Notes: generated by a model not told the origin, from the letters alone. Shown: positions 35,662 through 45,181, counted from the first letter of the stretch. The stretch is 64,000 nucleotides of DNA from Bacteroidota bacterium (GCA_023396255.1 JAEWWU010000004.1:62001-126000); one strand, 5' to 3'. Numbers and translations are program-made.

Positions 35662-37335
35662 ATGATAGGTCCTTTCACAACAAGAAACTCCTCCCACTCA
35701 TCGGTTTATAGCCCAATGGACAAGCGTTTTATATCATTCTCCGGGGTCGGATGTTTTGCTTTTCTCATTCAGTTTCTAACAACTTTTTTTTCAGTTCGGG
35801 CTCTTCCGGATATGTATTCTTTTTCCTTGCAATTGGTCTTTTCTATGCTGGGATGGGCCACCATTGCTTGGGCTTTGCCCTCTCTTTTTCCCTACCGACC
35901 GTTGCGCAAAGCCATTGCTGTGGTCGAAATTCTGATCATATCAATACTGTACCTCACAGATACCTATCTACTCAACGCCTATCAGACCCCCTATACCGAT
36001 AGTATGGCAGGGCCCATATTGGCTACTAATCCGGAAGAAATTCGTGGATTCTTCAATTCCTCTACCGGAACTTCCGAAACCTACTTTTGGTACATTGCTG
36101 CTTGGATCCTCGTAGGTGCATTTTCGCTCTTCTTCCCGTGTCTGCTCAAACATCTGCTTAGCCTTCCCATTAAGAGAATCGGAGCAACAACAATAAAGCT
36201 ACTAAAGAAACTACCTCTACTACCGGCTTTAGTGATTCTGATGCTATGGTGCGGAATAATACACAGTAAGAAAGCTTACAATATGTATAAATCCGACTGG
36301 GTTTGGTACAACTCTATGGTTATGCCGGAAAGGCTCTATACAAGTTATAAAATGGCAAAAAAAGAATGGTTCTTTTACACCCAACAAAAGATCCATTCTC
36401 CTCAAAATTCAGAGGCAATTTGTCTCAATCAATCACTTCCTCTGCACAACGTAGTCGTCGTTCTTGCCGACAATCTATATCCGGCTTTGATGCATTGCTA
36501 TGGTCACTACTTAAAAAATACTCCCACCATAGACACTCTTACCCAACGAGGAGAAGCACTCCTTTTCTATAACGTAGTTGGAGATCCTACGGCCTCTCCG
36601 ACCGAAGCCGTGCGAAATATGCTCTCTCTTGCCACAAACAAAGAGTTATGGGATCGGCAAGAAACTTTGACTCATAGACTAAAAAAAGCCGGCTATACCA
36701 CTTATTGGTTGAGTAATCAAAACAAGGCTGAACCGTGGCTAAAATTCATCCCGGCTCTTGCATCCGAGTGTGACAGCTCTTTTTACTGCAATCTGAGAGG
36801 CTCCGAAGAGTATTGGTCTTCTCAACCCTGTTATGACGAAGCCGTCCTAAAACATTTGAGTTCCTTTGCTCTTGCTCGGGAGGGTTGTGGAAGAAAAAAT
36901 CTACTACAATATGTGCACCTTTCTGGAGCTAGAGAAAGTATTTGGGCCAGAGTACCCGAACGTTTCAATGATTTCAAAGGCTATGACATAAGGGACAACT
37001 TTCTTTCTTCTGACGAATCGGATAACTATGCACATTATTCCAATGTAATCTTATATATGGATTACCTTATTGGAGAGGTTATACAACAATATTCCCAAAT
37101 TCCATCAATAATCCTCTTTATAGGTCCAACAGGTTGTCAAGGTAACTCCCATCCCTACTCTAAGAAAAACGTAGCCCCAAGTGAACTCAATAGAGTTGCT
37201 TTTCTCTGCTACATCAGTCCCTCTCTACAGCAACAGTGTCCGGCACTATCCAACAAACTTCACCATCTAATGAAACAAGATCGATTGGAACTGAATTCCT
37301 TCTCCGAGTGGCTTCTCTCCTTATTGATAGATTAG
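35662..37335 (+). CDS. Degenerate EptA-like paralog, probable pseudoenzyme
   Basis: A 557-residue protein of the same architecture as its upstream neighbour: N-terminal membrane helices, then a sulfatase-like domain with shared landmarks MHCYG, TYWLSNQ and YVHLSGA. Active-site positions are changed: GES is ADN (Glu to Asp270), the nucleophile Thr aligns with Ser312, the second His of the HxxxxH pair is Arg424, and the Asp-His pair is Pro489-Thr490. The frame is intact over its whole length, so it is not a broken gene. Alternatives are a regulatory partner of the active paralog or a binding protein. The start at 35662 follows AAGAGG; Met19 is another option. Confidence 0.8.
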   Translation: MIGPFTTRNSSHSSVYSPMDKRFISFSGVGCFAFLIQFLTTFFSVRALPDMYSFSLQLVFSMLGWATIAWALPSLFPYRPLRKAIAVVEILIISILYLTDTYLLNAYQTPYTDSMAGPILATNPEEIRGFFNSSTGTSETYFWYIAAWILVGAFSLFFPCLLKHLLSLPIKRIGATTIKLLKKLPLLPALVILMLWCGIIHSKKAYNMYKSDWVWYNSMVMPERLYTSYKMAKKEWFFYTQQKIHSPQNSEAICLNQSLPLHNVVVVLADNLYPALMHCYGHYLKNTPTIDTLTQRGEALLFYNVVGDPTASPTEAVRNMLSLATNKELWDRQETLTHRLKKAGYTTYWLSNQNKAEPWLKFIPALASECDSSFYCNLRGSEEYWSSQPCYDEAVLKHLSSFALAREGCGRKNLLQYVHLSGARESIWARVPERFNDFKGYDIRDNFLSSDESDNYAHYSNVILYMDYLIGEVIQQYSQIPSIILFIGPTGCQGNSHPYSKKNVAPSELNRVAFLCYISPSLQQQCPALSNKLHHLMKQDRLELNSFSEWLLSLLID

Positions 37336-37786
37336 TCACCAACAGCCACTCCTAGCTACCCGCCATTTTCCGAAAACTTTCAAAAGAGATATATTGTATA
37401 GAAATATAGATTTTTCAGAGGGAGTTTTCATATGAAGCTGCAATTACAAGGCAATCACAATCCCCTAGACCTTATCTGCCCCCTCTAAAGAGGGAGAAAG
37501 AAGAGGCTCCCCTTCAATGCCACAATCGTGTGTACATCGGCCCAGTGACTTCCATAACTCTTCCCTTTGAAATCTTTAACACGCAAAATAAGGGATAAAA
37601 TATTTTTACTCCATACATTTGCCGAGCTTTTTGAGCAATATTTTATAACGTAAACAAAAAAAGATTAGGAATAAAACTGAGCTTTATTGACTAGCCTATG
37701 GCATAAAAACGACTTTCGGCTCCAATAACGCGAAAACGGAGAAACTAAAATTCATTCACAAGAAATTCATTTATCAACCAAAACTT
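37336..37786. other. Gap upstream of the small-peptide gene
   Basis: This 451-bp AT-rich gap contains a short perfect hairpin CCCTCT-AA-AGAGGG near 37484-37497 and a -7-like box TACATTTG at 37614-37621. No good terminator for the eptA-like pair and no further gene are visible. Confidence 0.45.
37614..37621 (+). promoter_or_regulatory. -7 box (TACATTTG) before the small-peptide gene
   Basis: TACATTTG fits TAnnTTTG. It would give a leader of about 160 nt before the 52-residue peptide gene. No -33 box at proper spacing is evident. Confidence 0.4.
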
Positions 37787-37945
37787 ATGAATAAAAAAAC
37801 TTATACCCAGCCTTCTATGGAGGTGATGGCCTTTGCCTATGACCATATTTTGGGGATGCTTTCTGCAAACGCAGGTATCTCCGGTGAAGGGTACCAAAAT
37901 GGAGGAGAAGTATCTTCCTCTGACTACGATGGAGGAATGGATTGA
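37787..37945 (+). CDS. Small peptide of the K-x-Y-x-x-P-x-x-E-V type
   Basis: A 52-residue open frame, ATG to TGA, begins MNKKTYTQPSMEVMAF and ends with a Gly/Ser/Asp-rich tail (SSSDYDGGMD). Its N terminus matches a pattern I recognise from many short, usually unannotated Bacteroidales proteins: KK-x-Y-x-x-P-x-x-E-V, a hydrophobic stretch with a 'xLxxSxxxxxG' turn, then a glycine-rich end. Function is unknown; a secreted or processed peptide is one idea. It lies 61 nt upstream of the large lipoprotein gene on the same strand. Confidence 0.65.
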   Translation: MNKKTYTQPSMEVMAFAYDHILGMLSANAGISGEGYQNGGEVSSSDYDGGMD

Positions 37946-38006
37946 CCTACTCTTCCCTCCGCATTGAAAAACATCGATTAAGTATTTATCTTAGACAACA
38001 ACGAGA

Positions 38007-39728
38007 ATGAAAAAAATATTTATAGCACCTTTTGCTATTATCGCAGCCCTTACGCTGCTCTTGTCAGGCTGCAAACAAAACACAACGGAGCCTCAAAGAA
38101 CGAATCAACACAATGCATCTTTGGAGATTCAAGAAGAAAACGTCCCTTTTGAGATTAATATTAACACAAATATAGAGCCCATTCACCTACACGGATCTCT
38201 GAGAATGGTGGGGTTTGATGTTACCCAAGAACTTTTAGCCCCTCAGTACCATCTCACCCAAGAGGAATTTGAGGCTTCAAGCAAAACCAATACAATGCCC
38301 TTGGCAGATAACTATGCGACTAGTTATCCGGGATTCACTTCTGAGCAAATTGAATTGGCCCGATCTATGAGCTTTGGTCCGGCAGAACCACCTTTTGGGA
38401 TTGGTAATTATGCCTTTCTATTCAAAGGTTTGGGAACAAATGCAAGAAACGGAAGCTATAGCATTAATGACAACCTGCTCGACCCTACCAAAACCGAATT
38501 GGCAGTTAAATTGCGTAAGGGTGTTGCTAATAGCAACGATTACATAACATCAGCAAGTAACTACAAGCAATATACTGTATGGAATGGTCGAAAGTTTATC
38601 ACCGGAACGGGAGGAAAGCAAAAAACGAGAGAAGCTTCGGTTACTGTAAAACCTGACGGGAGAGGATTCAAAATGTTGCTTCCCGTAGCTCCAGAATCCT
38701 TGGGTAAAGGAACCGATACCTGGTATATGGCTCTTGCTGTGGGAGGAAAATGTGGGCTATTTGATATATCAGAATCTATGACACAATACTTCTCTCGCAA
38801 GGCGAACGGCGTGGCTACGAACATTCCTAACTTCTACCAACAAAGCAACACGTCCGGGTTGCACGCTGCTCACACCGAACCCAACCGATTTGATAGTAGC
38901 TATAATCTCGGCAGATTGGACAACTATAATGCCAACTATGTTGGTAGACAAGGAATCCAAGAAGTTCGTGTAAGCAATGTTAAGCAAACCATCAAACGCA
39001 ATTTTCCCATTACCTCTTCTTTTGTTCGAATCACCAACAACAATCCCTCTGAAAACAACTCTTATTCTGGAACCATCACGCTTAAACCTCGTGGATCTGT
39101 ACTCTTCTTCCGACTAAAAAATGATACGGGAAAGAAAATTAAAGCCCACACCCTTTTTGGTAGTTTTGGCGGGAAAAAAGAAGGGACTGGCACCTTTGAA
39201 ACACTCGGTGTTTATAAGGATAAGTACTCCGGTCCCCGCGTGTACTACTCGGGAGCTTTCCTCTTCTCCGAAGACGCAGGGGCTAATCAACAGATCATCA
39301 ATGGGAAAGACATCAAATATGATTTGACTATGAGTGGGGGGAAAAGATATCAAGGTACAGCAACCAATGCCGTACGTGGGCTCAATGACGCCGGAGTTAA
39401 ATCCGGAGAACAACCCAAATTTTTCGGAACAACTGATCCGGAAACCAATCCAGATAAAACACTTCCTGCTTTCTTGCTATTTCCTCACAACGACAGTACA
39501 ACCCCGGGGATTGTGTTAGAACCGGGAGCTACGATGGAGGGATATCTGTTTTTATGGTTTTGGGCAGACCTTGGAGCCAATTTCCGCCTGCAAGTGCAAT
39601 ACGATGTTATTGAAGGAACCAAAGAATGGAACAAGAAGTCCAAGGCACAAAAAATCAATACACCAGACATTGGGAATTTCCAAGACGGATATGCCTATGG
39701 AACGATTCTGTCTATAAAGGAGCAATAA
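38007..39728 (+). CDS. Large lipoprotein of unknown function
   Basis: A 573-residue protein with a lipoprotein signal (LLLSGCKQ). I do not recognise the family. The mature part is rich in N, G, T and beta-prone segments and has no obvious catalytic motif. It shows domain-like blocks around VPFEININTNIEPIHLHGSL, PGFTSEQIELARSMSFG, SGTITLKPRGSVLFFRLKN and MEGYLFLWFWADLGANFRLQ. The opening cysteine followed by a polar linker and large beta-rich body is compatible with a surface or fimbrial-type lipoprotein, but that is inference. It follows the small-peptide gene and ends at a strong terminator. Confidence 0.65.
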   Translation: MKKIFIAPFAIIAALTLLLSGCKQNTTEPQRTNQHNASLEIQEENVPFEININTNIEPIHLHGSLRMVGFDVTQELLAPQYHLTQEEFEASSKTNTMPLADNYATSYPGFTSEQIELARSMSFGPAEPPFGIGNYAFLFKGLGTNARNGSYSINDNLLDPTKTELAVKLRKGVANSNDYITSASNYKQYTVWNGRKFITGTGGKQKTREASVTVKPDGRGFKMLLPVAPESLGKGTDTWYMALAVGGKCGLFDISESMTQYFSRKANGVATNIPNFYQQSNTSGLHAAHTEPNRFDSSYNLGRLDNYNANYVGRQGIQEVRVSNVKQTIKRNFPITSSFVRITNNNPSENNSYSGTITLKPRGSVLFFRLKNDTGKKIKAHTLFGSFGGKKEGTGTFETLGVYKDKYSGPRVYYSGAFLFSEDAGANQQIINGKDIKYDLTMSGGKRYQGTATNAVRGLNDAGVKSGEQPKFFGTTDPETNPDKTLPAFLLFPHNDSTTPGIVLEPGATMEGYLFLWFWADLGANFRLQVQYDVIEGTKEWNKKSKAQKINTPDIGNFQDGYAYGTILSIKEQ

Positions 39729-39790
39729 GAACGGATGATCTGACAAAAACTTAGGATTTTTTCCAATAAATGGGAAAATCCATTTTATCT

Positions 39791-39834
39791 CAAAGAAAAA
39801 GCCCGAGTAGTACTTTACTCGGGCTTTTTCTTTG
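39791..39834 (+). terminator. Strong bidirectional terminator after the lipoprotein gene
   Basis: CAAAGAAAAAGCCCGAGTA pairs perfectly with its complement at 39816-39834 around a 6-nt loop, giving T-rich arms on both strands. Confidence 0.93.
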
Positions 39835-39993
39835 AAACCATCTGAAACGTACCATATCAAGAGTAATGCTCCCTTTTCGGAGATAAAATCGCACTGGGTA
39901 ACCAATTTCTTTGTTGAGTACCCAATATCCATTGATCCTTGCAAAAATTTTGCTCACCACACTTCCGACCCTATTTCTTCTATAAGAAAGCCT

Positions 39994-40074
39994 GATTAGT
40001 TCCCTACTTTTTGGTGATTTTGAGGGAACTAATTTCTGATAATTCCCTGCCAATTTTTATTCTGTCCAAGAAAA
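39994..40074 (+). repeat. TTCCCT-box intergenic repeat, copy B
   Basis: Boxes are ATTAGTTCCCTA (39995), inverted GAGGGAACTAAT (40022) and GATAATTCCCTG (40038), followed by the end motif CTGTCCAAG (40062). An extra ATAGGGAATTA lies at 40085. Positions 40023-40048 are identical to copy A. The outermost left box seen in copy A is missing. It sits between the convergent lipoprotein and glmS genes. Confidence 0.8.
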
Positions 40075-40299
40075 TGCCAGACGATAGGGAATTAAAATTC
40101 TCTTCGGCAACTATATTGCAAAGAAAAAGAAAGAGTAGAGTTATGCTATATCCTCCAGCACTCCCAAAAAACATTTGTCTTCATTCTCTTTTCCGAACTA
40201 TCCCCACACACAATAAAATCATATTTTACATACTAAAGACCAATAATATATTTTGTACTATTGCCACAGGAACGTGACGTATAACGAGAATATATTATC

Positions 40300-40343
40300 A
40301 ATCCCCCTCAAGAGAGTGTTTAGAACTCTTCCGGAGGGGGATT
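40300..40343 (-). terminator. Hairpin downstream of glmS
   Basis: AATCCCCCTC/GAGGGGGATT is a 10-bp stem with an inner AAGAG/CTCTT pair. It lies 50 nt past the glmS stop. Neither side has a long T run, so termination efficiency is uncertain. Confidence 0.5.
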
Positions 40344-40393
40344 TATCTAAATTGTTCGTTGTTTGTAGGAATTTATCGATGGGATTGCAAGAG

Positions 40394-42244
40394 TTATTCC
40401 ACTGTGACCGACTTAGCCAAGTTACGTGGTTGATCTACATCTTCTCCTCTCCCCGAGGCAATATAGTAGGAAAGTAATTGTAATGGGATAATGGAAAGCA
40501 ATGGGGTTAACTCTGAAGCAATGGAGGGAATCCGTATTGTAAACTCCGACATCTGCGCCACATTCACATCGGATTCGTCTACTATAGATACAACCCGCCC
40601 CTTACGAGCCTTAACCTCTTGGATATTGCTTACTATCTTGTCATACAAATCATCTTGAGGAGCTATAACAACCACCGGCATTTTTTCATCAATAAGGGCA
40701 ATGGGACCGTGCTTCATTTCCGCTGCCGGATATCCTTCGGCGTGGATATAAGAAAGTTCTTTTAGTTTGAGTGCACCTTCCAAAGCAACCGGAAAATTGA
40801 GTCCTCTGCCCAAATATATAAATCCGGTAGCACTTAGCAGCTGGTCGGATATCCGTTTTACGGAATCTTGTTGCTCTAAGATTTTCTTTATCTTGAGGGG
40901 TACCAGGGCTAACTCCTGTACCAAGGCGGAGTATTTTTCCGTAGAAATAGTACACTTTTCTCGACCCAAACAAAGAGCTAACATAGTCAATACCATAATC
41001 TGCCCGGTAAAAGCTTTGGTGGAAGCAACCCCTATTTCGGGTCCCACGTGGATGTAAGTACCGGTATCGGCAAATCGGGCAATAGAGGAACCAACAGCAT
41101 TACATATACCATAGACAAAAGCTCCTCGTTCTTTAGCCAATTTAATGGCAGCCAAAGTATCGGCCGTTTCGCCCGATTGAGATATTGCAATTACTACATC
41201 TTTTTCCGATAAAATCGGATTACGATATCTAAACTCTGATGCATATTCTACTTCTACTGGAATTCGCACCAAACTTTCCAAGAGTTGTTTTCCTATCAAA
41301 CCGGCGTGCCAAGAGGTACCACACCCCAAAATAACTATTCTATGTGCCTTTGTCAGGCGATCTTTATGTAAAAGAATCGAAGACAACGTTATTTGGGAAG
41401 CTTGTACATCCACACGCCCCCTCATACAGGCTTGTAGGCAATCGGGTTGCTCAAAGATTTCTTTGAGCATAAAATGAGGAAATCCTCCCTTTTCAATCAT
41501 AGCCACATCAAAAGAAACCTGATTGACCTTGTGTTCTACGGGTTGCTTCTGCAAAGTCTCTATTCTGGGAGCTTTTCCTCTCTGAAGTTCTACCACTTCT
41601 CCGTCCTCTACATAGATAACCTCCCTTGTATACTCTACAATGGGAGAAGCATCTGAAGCTATGAAGAACTCCGAGGCTTCTGCACCAATCCCAACAATGA
41701 GGGGACTACTTTTGCGTGCAGCCACCAAAGTTTGTGGATTTTTTTTATCAAGAATAGCTATAGCATAAGCTCCCGAAACTTCCTGCAAAGCCAACTGAAC
41801 TGCTTCAAAAAGAGGTAATTGCTTTATTTTTTGAGTATCTTCGATCAACTGCACCAATACCTCCGTGTCGGTATCACTCACAAAATGATACCCTTTATCT
41901 ATCAATACGCTCTTTAATTCTTGATAGTTTTCTATGATACCATTGTGTACCATAGCCAATTCTTTTGTCTCCGAGAAGTGAGGATGGGCATTACGCTCTT
42001 CTGGCTCTCCGTGTGTTGCCCAGCGAGTATGTGCTATACCTACACTCCCCGATGTATCGGAACCTTTTGCAACAGACTCCAAGCTGGCGACCTTTCCCTT
42101 GGCCTTATACACGCTGAGGGAGCCTTGCGATGTCAATAAAGCTGCTCCTGCGCTGTCATATCCTCTATATTCTAATCGTTTAAGTCCTTTTATGAGTATC
42201 GGATAAGCTTCTTTTGCTCCAATATATCCTACAATTCCACACAT
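40394..42244 (-). CDS. glmS: Glucosamine-6-phosphate synthase (isomerizing)
   Basis: A 616-residue enzyme that makes glucosamine-6-phosphate from fructose-6-phosphate and glutamine, the first step to peptidoglycan and LPS amino sugars. Cys2 of MCGIVGYIG is the glutaminase nucleophile; RWATHGEPEERNAHP and the SIS-domain motifs GCGTSWHAGL and ISQSGETADT follow. It ends in the conserved DQPRNLAKSVTVE. I see no glmS ribozyme-like leader in the 148 nt upstream. Confidence 0.97.
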   Translation of the reverse strand: MCGIVGYIGAKEAYPILIKGLKRLEYRGYDSAGAALLTSQGSLSVYKAKGKVASLESVAKGSDTSGSVGIAHTRWATHGEPEERNAHPHFSETKELAMVHNGIIENYQELKSVLIDKGYHFVSDTDTEVLVQLIEDTQKIKQLPLFEAVQLALQEVSGAYAIAILDKKNPQTLVAARKSSPLIVGIGAEASEFFIASDASPIVEYTREVIYVEDGEVVELQRGKAPRIETLQKQPVEHKVNQVSFDVAMIEKGGFPHFMLKEIFEQPDCLQACMRGRVDVQASQITLSSILLHKDRLTKAHRIVILGCGTSWHAGLIGKQLLESLVRIPVEVEYASEFRYRNPILSEKDVVIAISQSGETADTLAAIKLAKERGAFVYGICNAVGSSIARFADTGTYIHVGPEIGVASTKAFTGQIMVLTMLALCLGREKCTISTEKYSALVQELALVPLKIKKILEQQDSVKRISDQLLSATGFIYLGRGLNFPVALEGALKLKELSYIHAEGYPAAEMKHGPIALIDEKMPVVVIAPQDDLYDKIVSNIQEVKARKGRVVSIVDESDVNVAQMSEFTIRIPSIASELTPLLSIIPLQLLSYYIASGRGEDVDQPRNLAKSVTVE

Positions 42245-42392
42245 CTATCTTGTGATTTTTATTTCGTACTTGTTTTTTATAAAATCGGCTTATCGAAATA
42301 AGCCTGTAAAAGTACTTATTTTTACCCACACTTTTATTTTTCTCCCTCAAAAGAGAACAAGAATACTGCAATTGAAAGCCCAAAGAAAATGC

Positions 42393-43007
42393 TCAATGCC
42401 ACAATTCGTATGGGCGAACCACTACCGGCTCTTCTCCGCGACAATCGATGATGGCCGAATAACCTCCGGGGGCAATTCCTCCGTCTATAACGGCCTCCAC
42501 CATAAAACCAAAACGCTCGTCTATTAATTCTGGATGAACGTAATATCCCCTATCATCTTCCTCTATATCCATAACCATTGGTAATGAGCCTGTTAATAAA
42601 GGAGCCTCCAACTTTTCCAAAAAATATTGCGTAAGAGGATGCGAACAAATTCGTATTCCTACTTCTTTTCTGTTTTTGATGATTCCGGGAAAAATCCCCT
42701 TGGTCGGAAGAATATAGGTTGCCGGCTCATAAACTCTTTTTTTCAAAAGAGAAAACACCTCGTCATTGACACAAGCATAGCGGGTTGCCTGAGCAATATC
42801 CTTGCACATAACTGCCAAAGTATTTTTGCGAGGGTCAATTCCCTTAAAATGACACACCTCCTCGATAGCTTTCTGTTTCAGTGCAGAACATCCAAAGGCG
42901 TAACCTATACCCGTAGGAAAAATAATCACTTTGCCTTCTTCTATCCATCGGACTACCCTTTCTATACCCTCTGTAGAGGGATTATTTTCATATATTTTAT
43001 GCAACAT
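42393..43007 (-). CDS. YciO/Sua5/YrdC-family protein
   Basis: A 204-residue YrdC-fold protein related to threonylcarbamoyl-AMP synthases. The nucleotide-site motif, usually PTDTVYxLGC, here reads PTGIGYAFGC, and the SPT/SGS-like later segments are also altered (LTGSLP). The KGI-containing helix (VCHFKGIDPRKN) resembles the YciO subgroup, whose role is less certain than TsaC/Sua5. It may serve t6A synthesis with TsaD or have diverged. It is a single gene with a -7-like box 19 nt upstream. Confidence 0.75.
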   Translation of the reverse strand: MLHKIYENNPSTEGIERVVRWIEEGKVIIFPTGIGYAFGCSALKQKAIEEVCHFKGIDPRKNTLAVMCKDIAQATRYACVNDEVFSLLKKRVYEPATYILPTKGIFPGIIKNRKEVGIRICSHPLTQYFLEKLEAPLLTGSLPMVMDIEEDDRGYYVHPELIDERFGFMVEAVIDGGIAPGGYSAIIDCRGEEPVVVRPYELWH

Positions 43008-43025
43008 AATCTTCTGTTATTTGCT

Positions 43026-43033
43026 CAAAAGTA
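43026..43033 (-). promoter_or_regulatory. -7 box (TACTTTTG on the minus strand) for the YciO-like gene
   Basis: On the minus strand TACTTTTG lies 19 nt before the ATG of the YciO-like gene. Confidence 0.45.
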
Positions 43034-43087
43034 AGCAATCATTCTATTCTGTGCCTACCATACTCACTTTTGCTCAAGTATTTTCTC

Positions 43088-45181
43088 CTAAAATTTGTAC
43101 TGAAAAAAGAGTTGTGCCCAAGCAGTCCAATTCGGAAAAGGGATATTAGAGGCTGAGAATTGGTTCGATATTGCAACAAGACGGCATCCTTGTACATACA
43201 CCTCCCAGCAATCACCCTTCCTTACTTGGAACATTCCATTGAATAGAATTCCCCTCCCGTATAGGGGAAAAAAGGCCTTCCCAAACGGTGCGTGAGCTAC
43301 GTAAGGATATTGCGCCAAAGAGAAAGATGGTGCGGAAAAAGCATACAAAGCTGCAGATGTTTTGAATAGAAATAAAGGAGATATTTTAGGAAAATCGCAA
43401 TCAACTCGCACTCCCAGTAAATGACTTTCCAACTGTTTTGACCGACTGTGCCTATACGAATAAAGAGCAAAAAACGCCCCATTAGGAAAAAGAAAAGCAT
43501 TGGAAACTTTCACCGACCTGCGAGAGCCATAACGATTGTCTCGGGTAAAAGACGTTCGCAACGTCAAATTCCAACTTTGAGAAAAATTGTAACGGGAGAA
43601 AAAAGAAACCTTATATCCTCGTATTTTCTCTTTTTGCCGACCGGTCGGCTCAATCCGGCTAAAGAAATCAATAAAGCAGTTGCCGTGCCAACGCGCAGCA
43701 ATGGGAAACGAGCCTGTAAGCCTCGCTCCGACTTCGTTTCCTATGTGACTAAAATGTGACAACGTGTTTCCAAAAAATGTTTGATAGTGAGGAGAGAAAT
43801 ACCTTGTTTGCAAAGCTCCTACAAATCCTCCGGTTTGATGCCAAGCCAAGGCGTGAATGAAAGCCAAAGCACCACCTTGATCAATTGCCAACTCTCCGGA
43901 AGATCTCCAATGCCCCTTCCTACTCACTGCAGTATAATCAACAGAGACATTACCCAAGTATCGAAAGGGGATCGAAGGAAGAATCTCTTTATAACCCGGT
44001 AAGTACGAAAGCCTATATCGCCCAAAGCTATACAGAAAAGCATTGATTCCTACATAAAACCGAGGACGATGATAACCTAAACGTCCTCCAATACTATACA
44101 TCCGAGCAGAGTGCCACTGTCTCTGTTCCTTTGGACTACGCAACAAACCCGATGTATTGATGCTCTCGATCAGATAATTTTCTCCCAAGCGAGCATCAAT
44201 AGGTCTATTGGACACAAAAAACATATAACGCAATCCTCCACTTCTCAAAGAGCCTTCAACGGCAATACCCCTCTGCCAACCAATTTCATTGGTTGAATAA
44301 TTTCGTGTAATTCTATTCTTAACAATATGTCCACTGGGGCTTTCATCCAAATGAGTAAACAATCCGAAACTACAAATTAATCCTGCCCCAAAACTGACTT
44401 TATAATCTCCCAATACAAGTAGATCAATATTCGAATGAAGATTATTAAATCGGACAAAAAAAGTCACCTTCCGAGGATTGGAAAGGAACTTTCGAACAAA
44501 CCAATCCTCTCCAACTGATTTTTTATAAAGCCCTCCCGCCTCAATCTTATTGGACAGCTGCATAATCACGCCCTGTCTCAAAGAATAATTATCTCCCACA
44601 TAGTTCTTGGGAGGAGCAAATTCTCTTCCTAGCAAACTCTGTATTTTTCCCTTGGGCTGTTGTTCTAAAGAATCCTTAAAGGTCCCGTCCGAATCTTCGG
44701 AAAAAGTTACCAAGGGTAATAAACGAGTTATTAGCTCTGCTGTCCAGCCCGGGATTAACTTTAGGTCATAAATACTCCTTAGCTTTCCGTTATGTCTGTG
44801 ACGAAAAAGGATCAATTGCAATACTTGCATATCTGAAACAAAGGGCAACTCTTTCAAATCTGCTTCCAAAGCTTTGTTCAGGTCTAACGGATTAGACTTG
44901 AAGTACTCTATTTTGTCCAAAACCTCTTCGGTATAAGGGGAGTCTTCTTCTAATGGATGTTCAAAGAGATAGTCAGAAGACAAAGAGCCTAGCTGTCCAA
45001 AAGAGAGAGAATCCAAATGGTTTGTTTTGAGAGAATCTGAAGCGATGCTTCTTTGCAAAATAAAATCGATGGTTCCCCCTGGCATAGAAAAAAGAACAGA
45101 CCGAGATAGCACCAACAGCACAACGAAGAATAAAACAATTATCTCCATTCCGCTTGTTATAAGCTCAACTGCTCTTTTCAC
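43088..45181 (-). CDS. Helix-hairpin-helix plus outer-membrane beta-barrel-like protein
   Basis: A 697-residue exported protein. After the hydrophobic leader, residues about 85-160 form helix-hairpin-helix/ComEA-like repeats (NPLDLNKALEADLKELPFVS and GKLRSIYDLKLIPGW). The remaining ~500 residues are strand-rich with many aromatic residues and end in LFFQYKF, typical of an outer-membrane barrel's last strand. This two-part form recurs in Bacteroidetes; the partner of the HhH part is unknown and it need not bind DNA in the periplasm. It lies 11 nt downstream of mutS2 and is likely in the rseP-mutS2 operon. Confidence 0.72.
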   Translation of the reverse strand: MKRAVELITSGMEIIVLFFVVLLVLSRSVLFSMPGGTIDFILQRSIASDSLKTNHLDSLSFGQLGSLSSDYLFEHPLEEDSPYTEEVLDKIEYFKSNPLDLNKALEADLKELPFVSDMQVLQLILFRHRHNGKLRSIYDLKLIPGWTAELITRLLPLVTFSEDSDGTFKDSLEQQPKGKIQSLLGREFAPPKNYVGDNYSLRQGVIMQLSNKIEAGGLYKKSVGEDWFVRKFLSNPRKVTFFVRFNNLHSNIDLLVLGDYKVSFGAGLICSFGLFTHLDESPSGHIVKNRITRNYSTNEIGWQRGIAVEGSLRSGGLRYMFFVSNRPIDARLGENYLIESINTSGLLRSPKEQRQWHSARMYSIGGRLGYHRPRFYVGINAFLYSFGRYRLSYLPGYKEILPSIPFRYLGNVSVDYTAVSRKGHWRSSGELAIDQGGALAFIHALAWHQTGGFVGALQTRYFSPHYQTFFGNTLSHFSHIGNEVGARLTGSFPIAARWHGNCFIDFFSRIEPTGRQKEKIRGYKVSFFSRYNFSQSWNLTLRTSFTRDNRYGSRRSVKVSNAFLFPNGAFFALYSYRHSRSKQLESHLLGVRVDCDFPKISPLFLFKTSAALYAFSAPSFSLAQYPYVAHAPFGKAFFPLYGRGILFNGMFQVRKGDCWEVYVQGCRLVAISNQFSASNIPFPNWTAWAQLFFQYKF

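Noticed and set aside
40300..42392. glmS ribozyme or riboswitch
   Set aside because: The 148-nt glmS leader is AT-rich with no visible ribozyme core, and such ribozymes are mainly known from Firmicutes.
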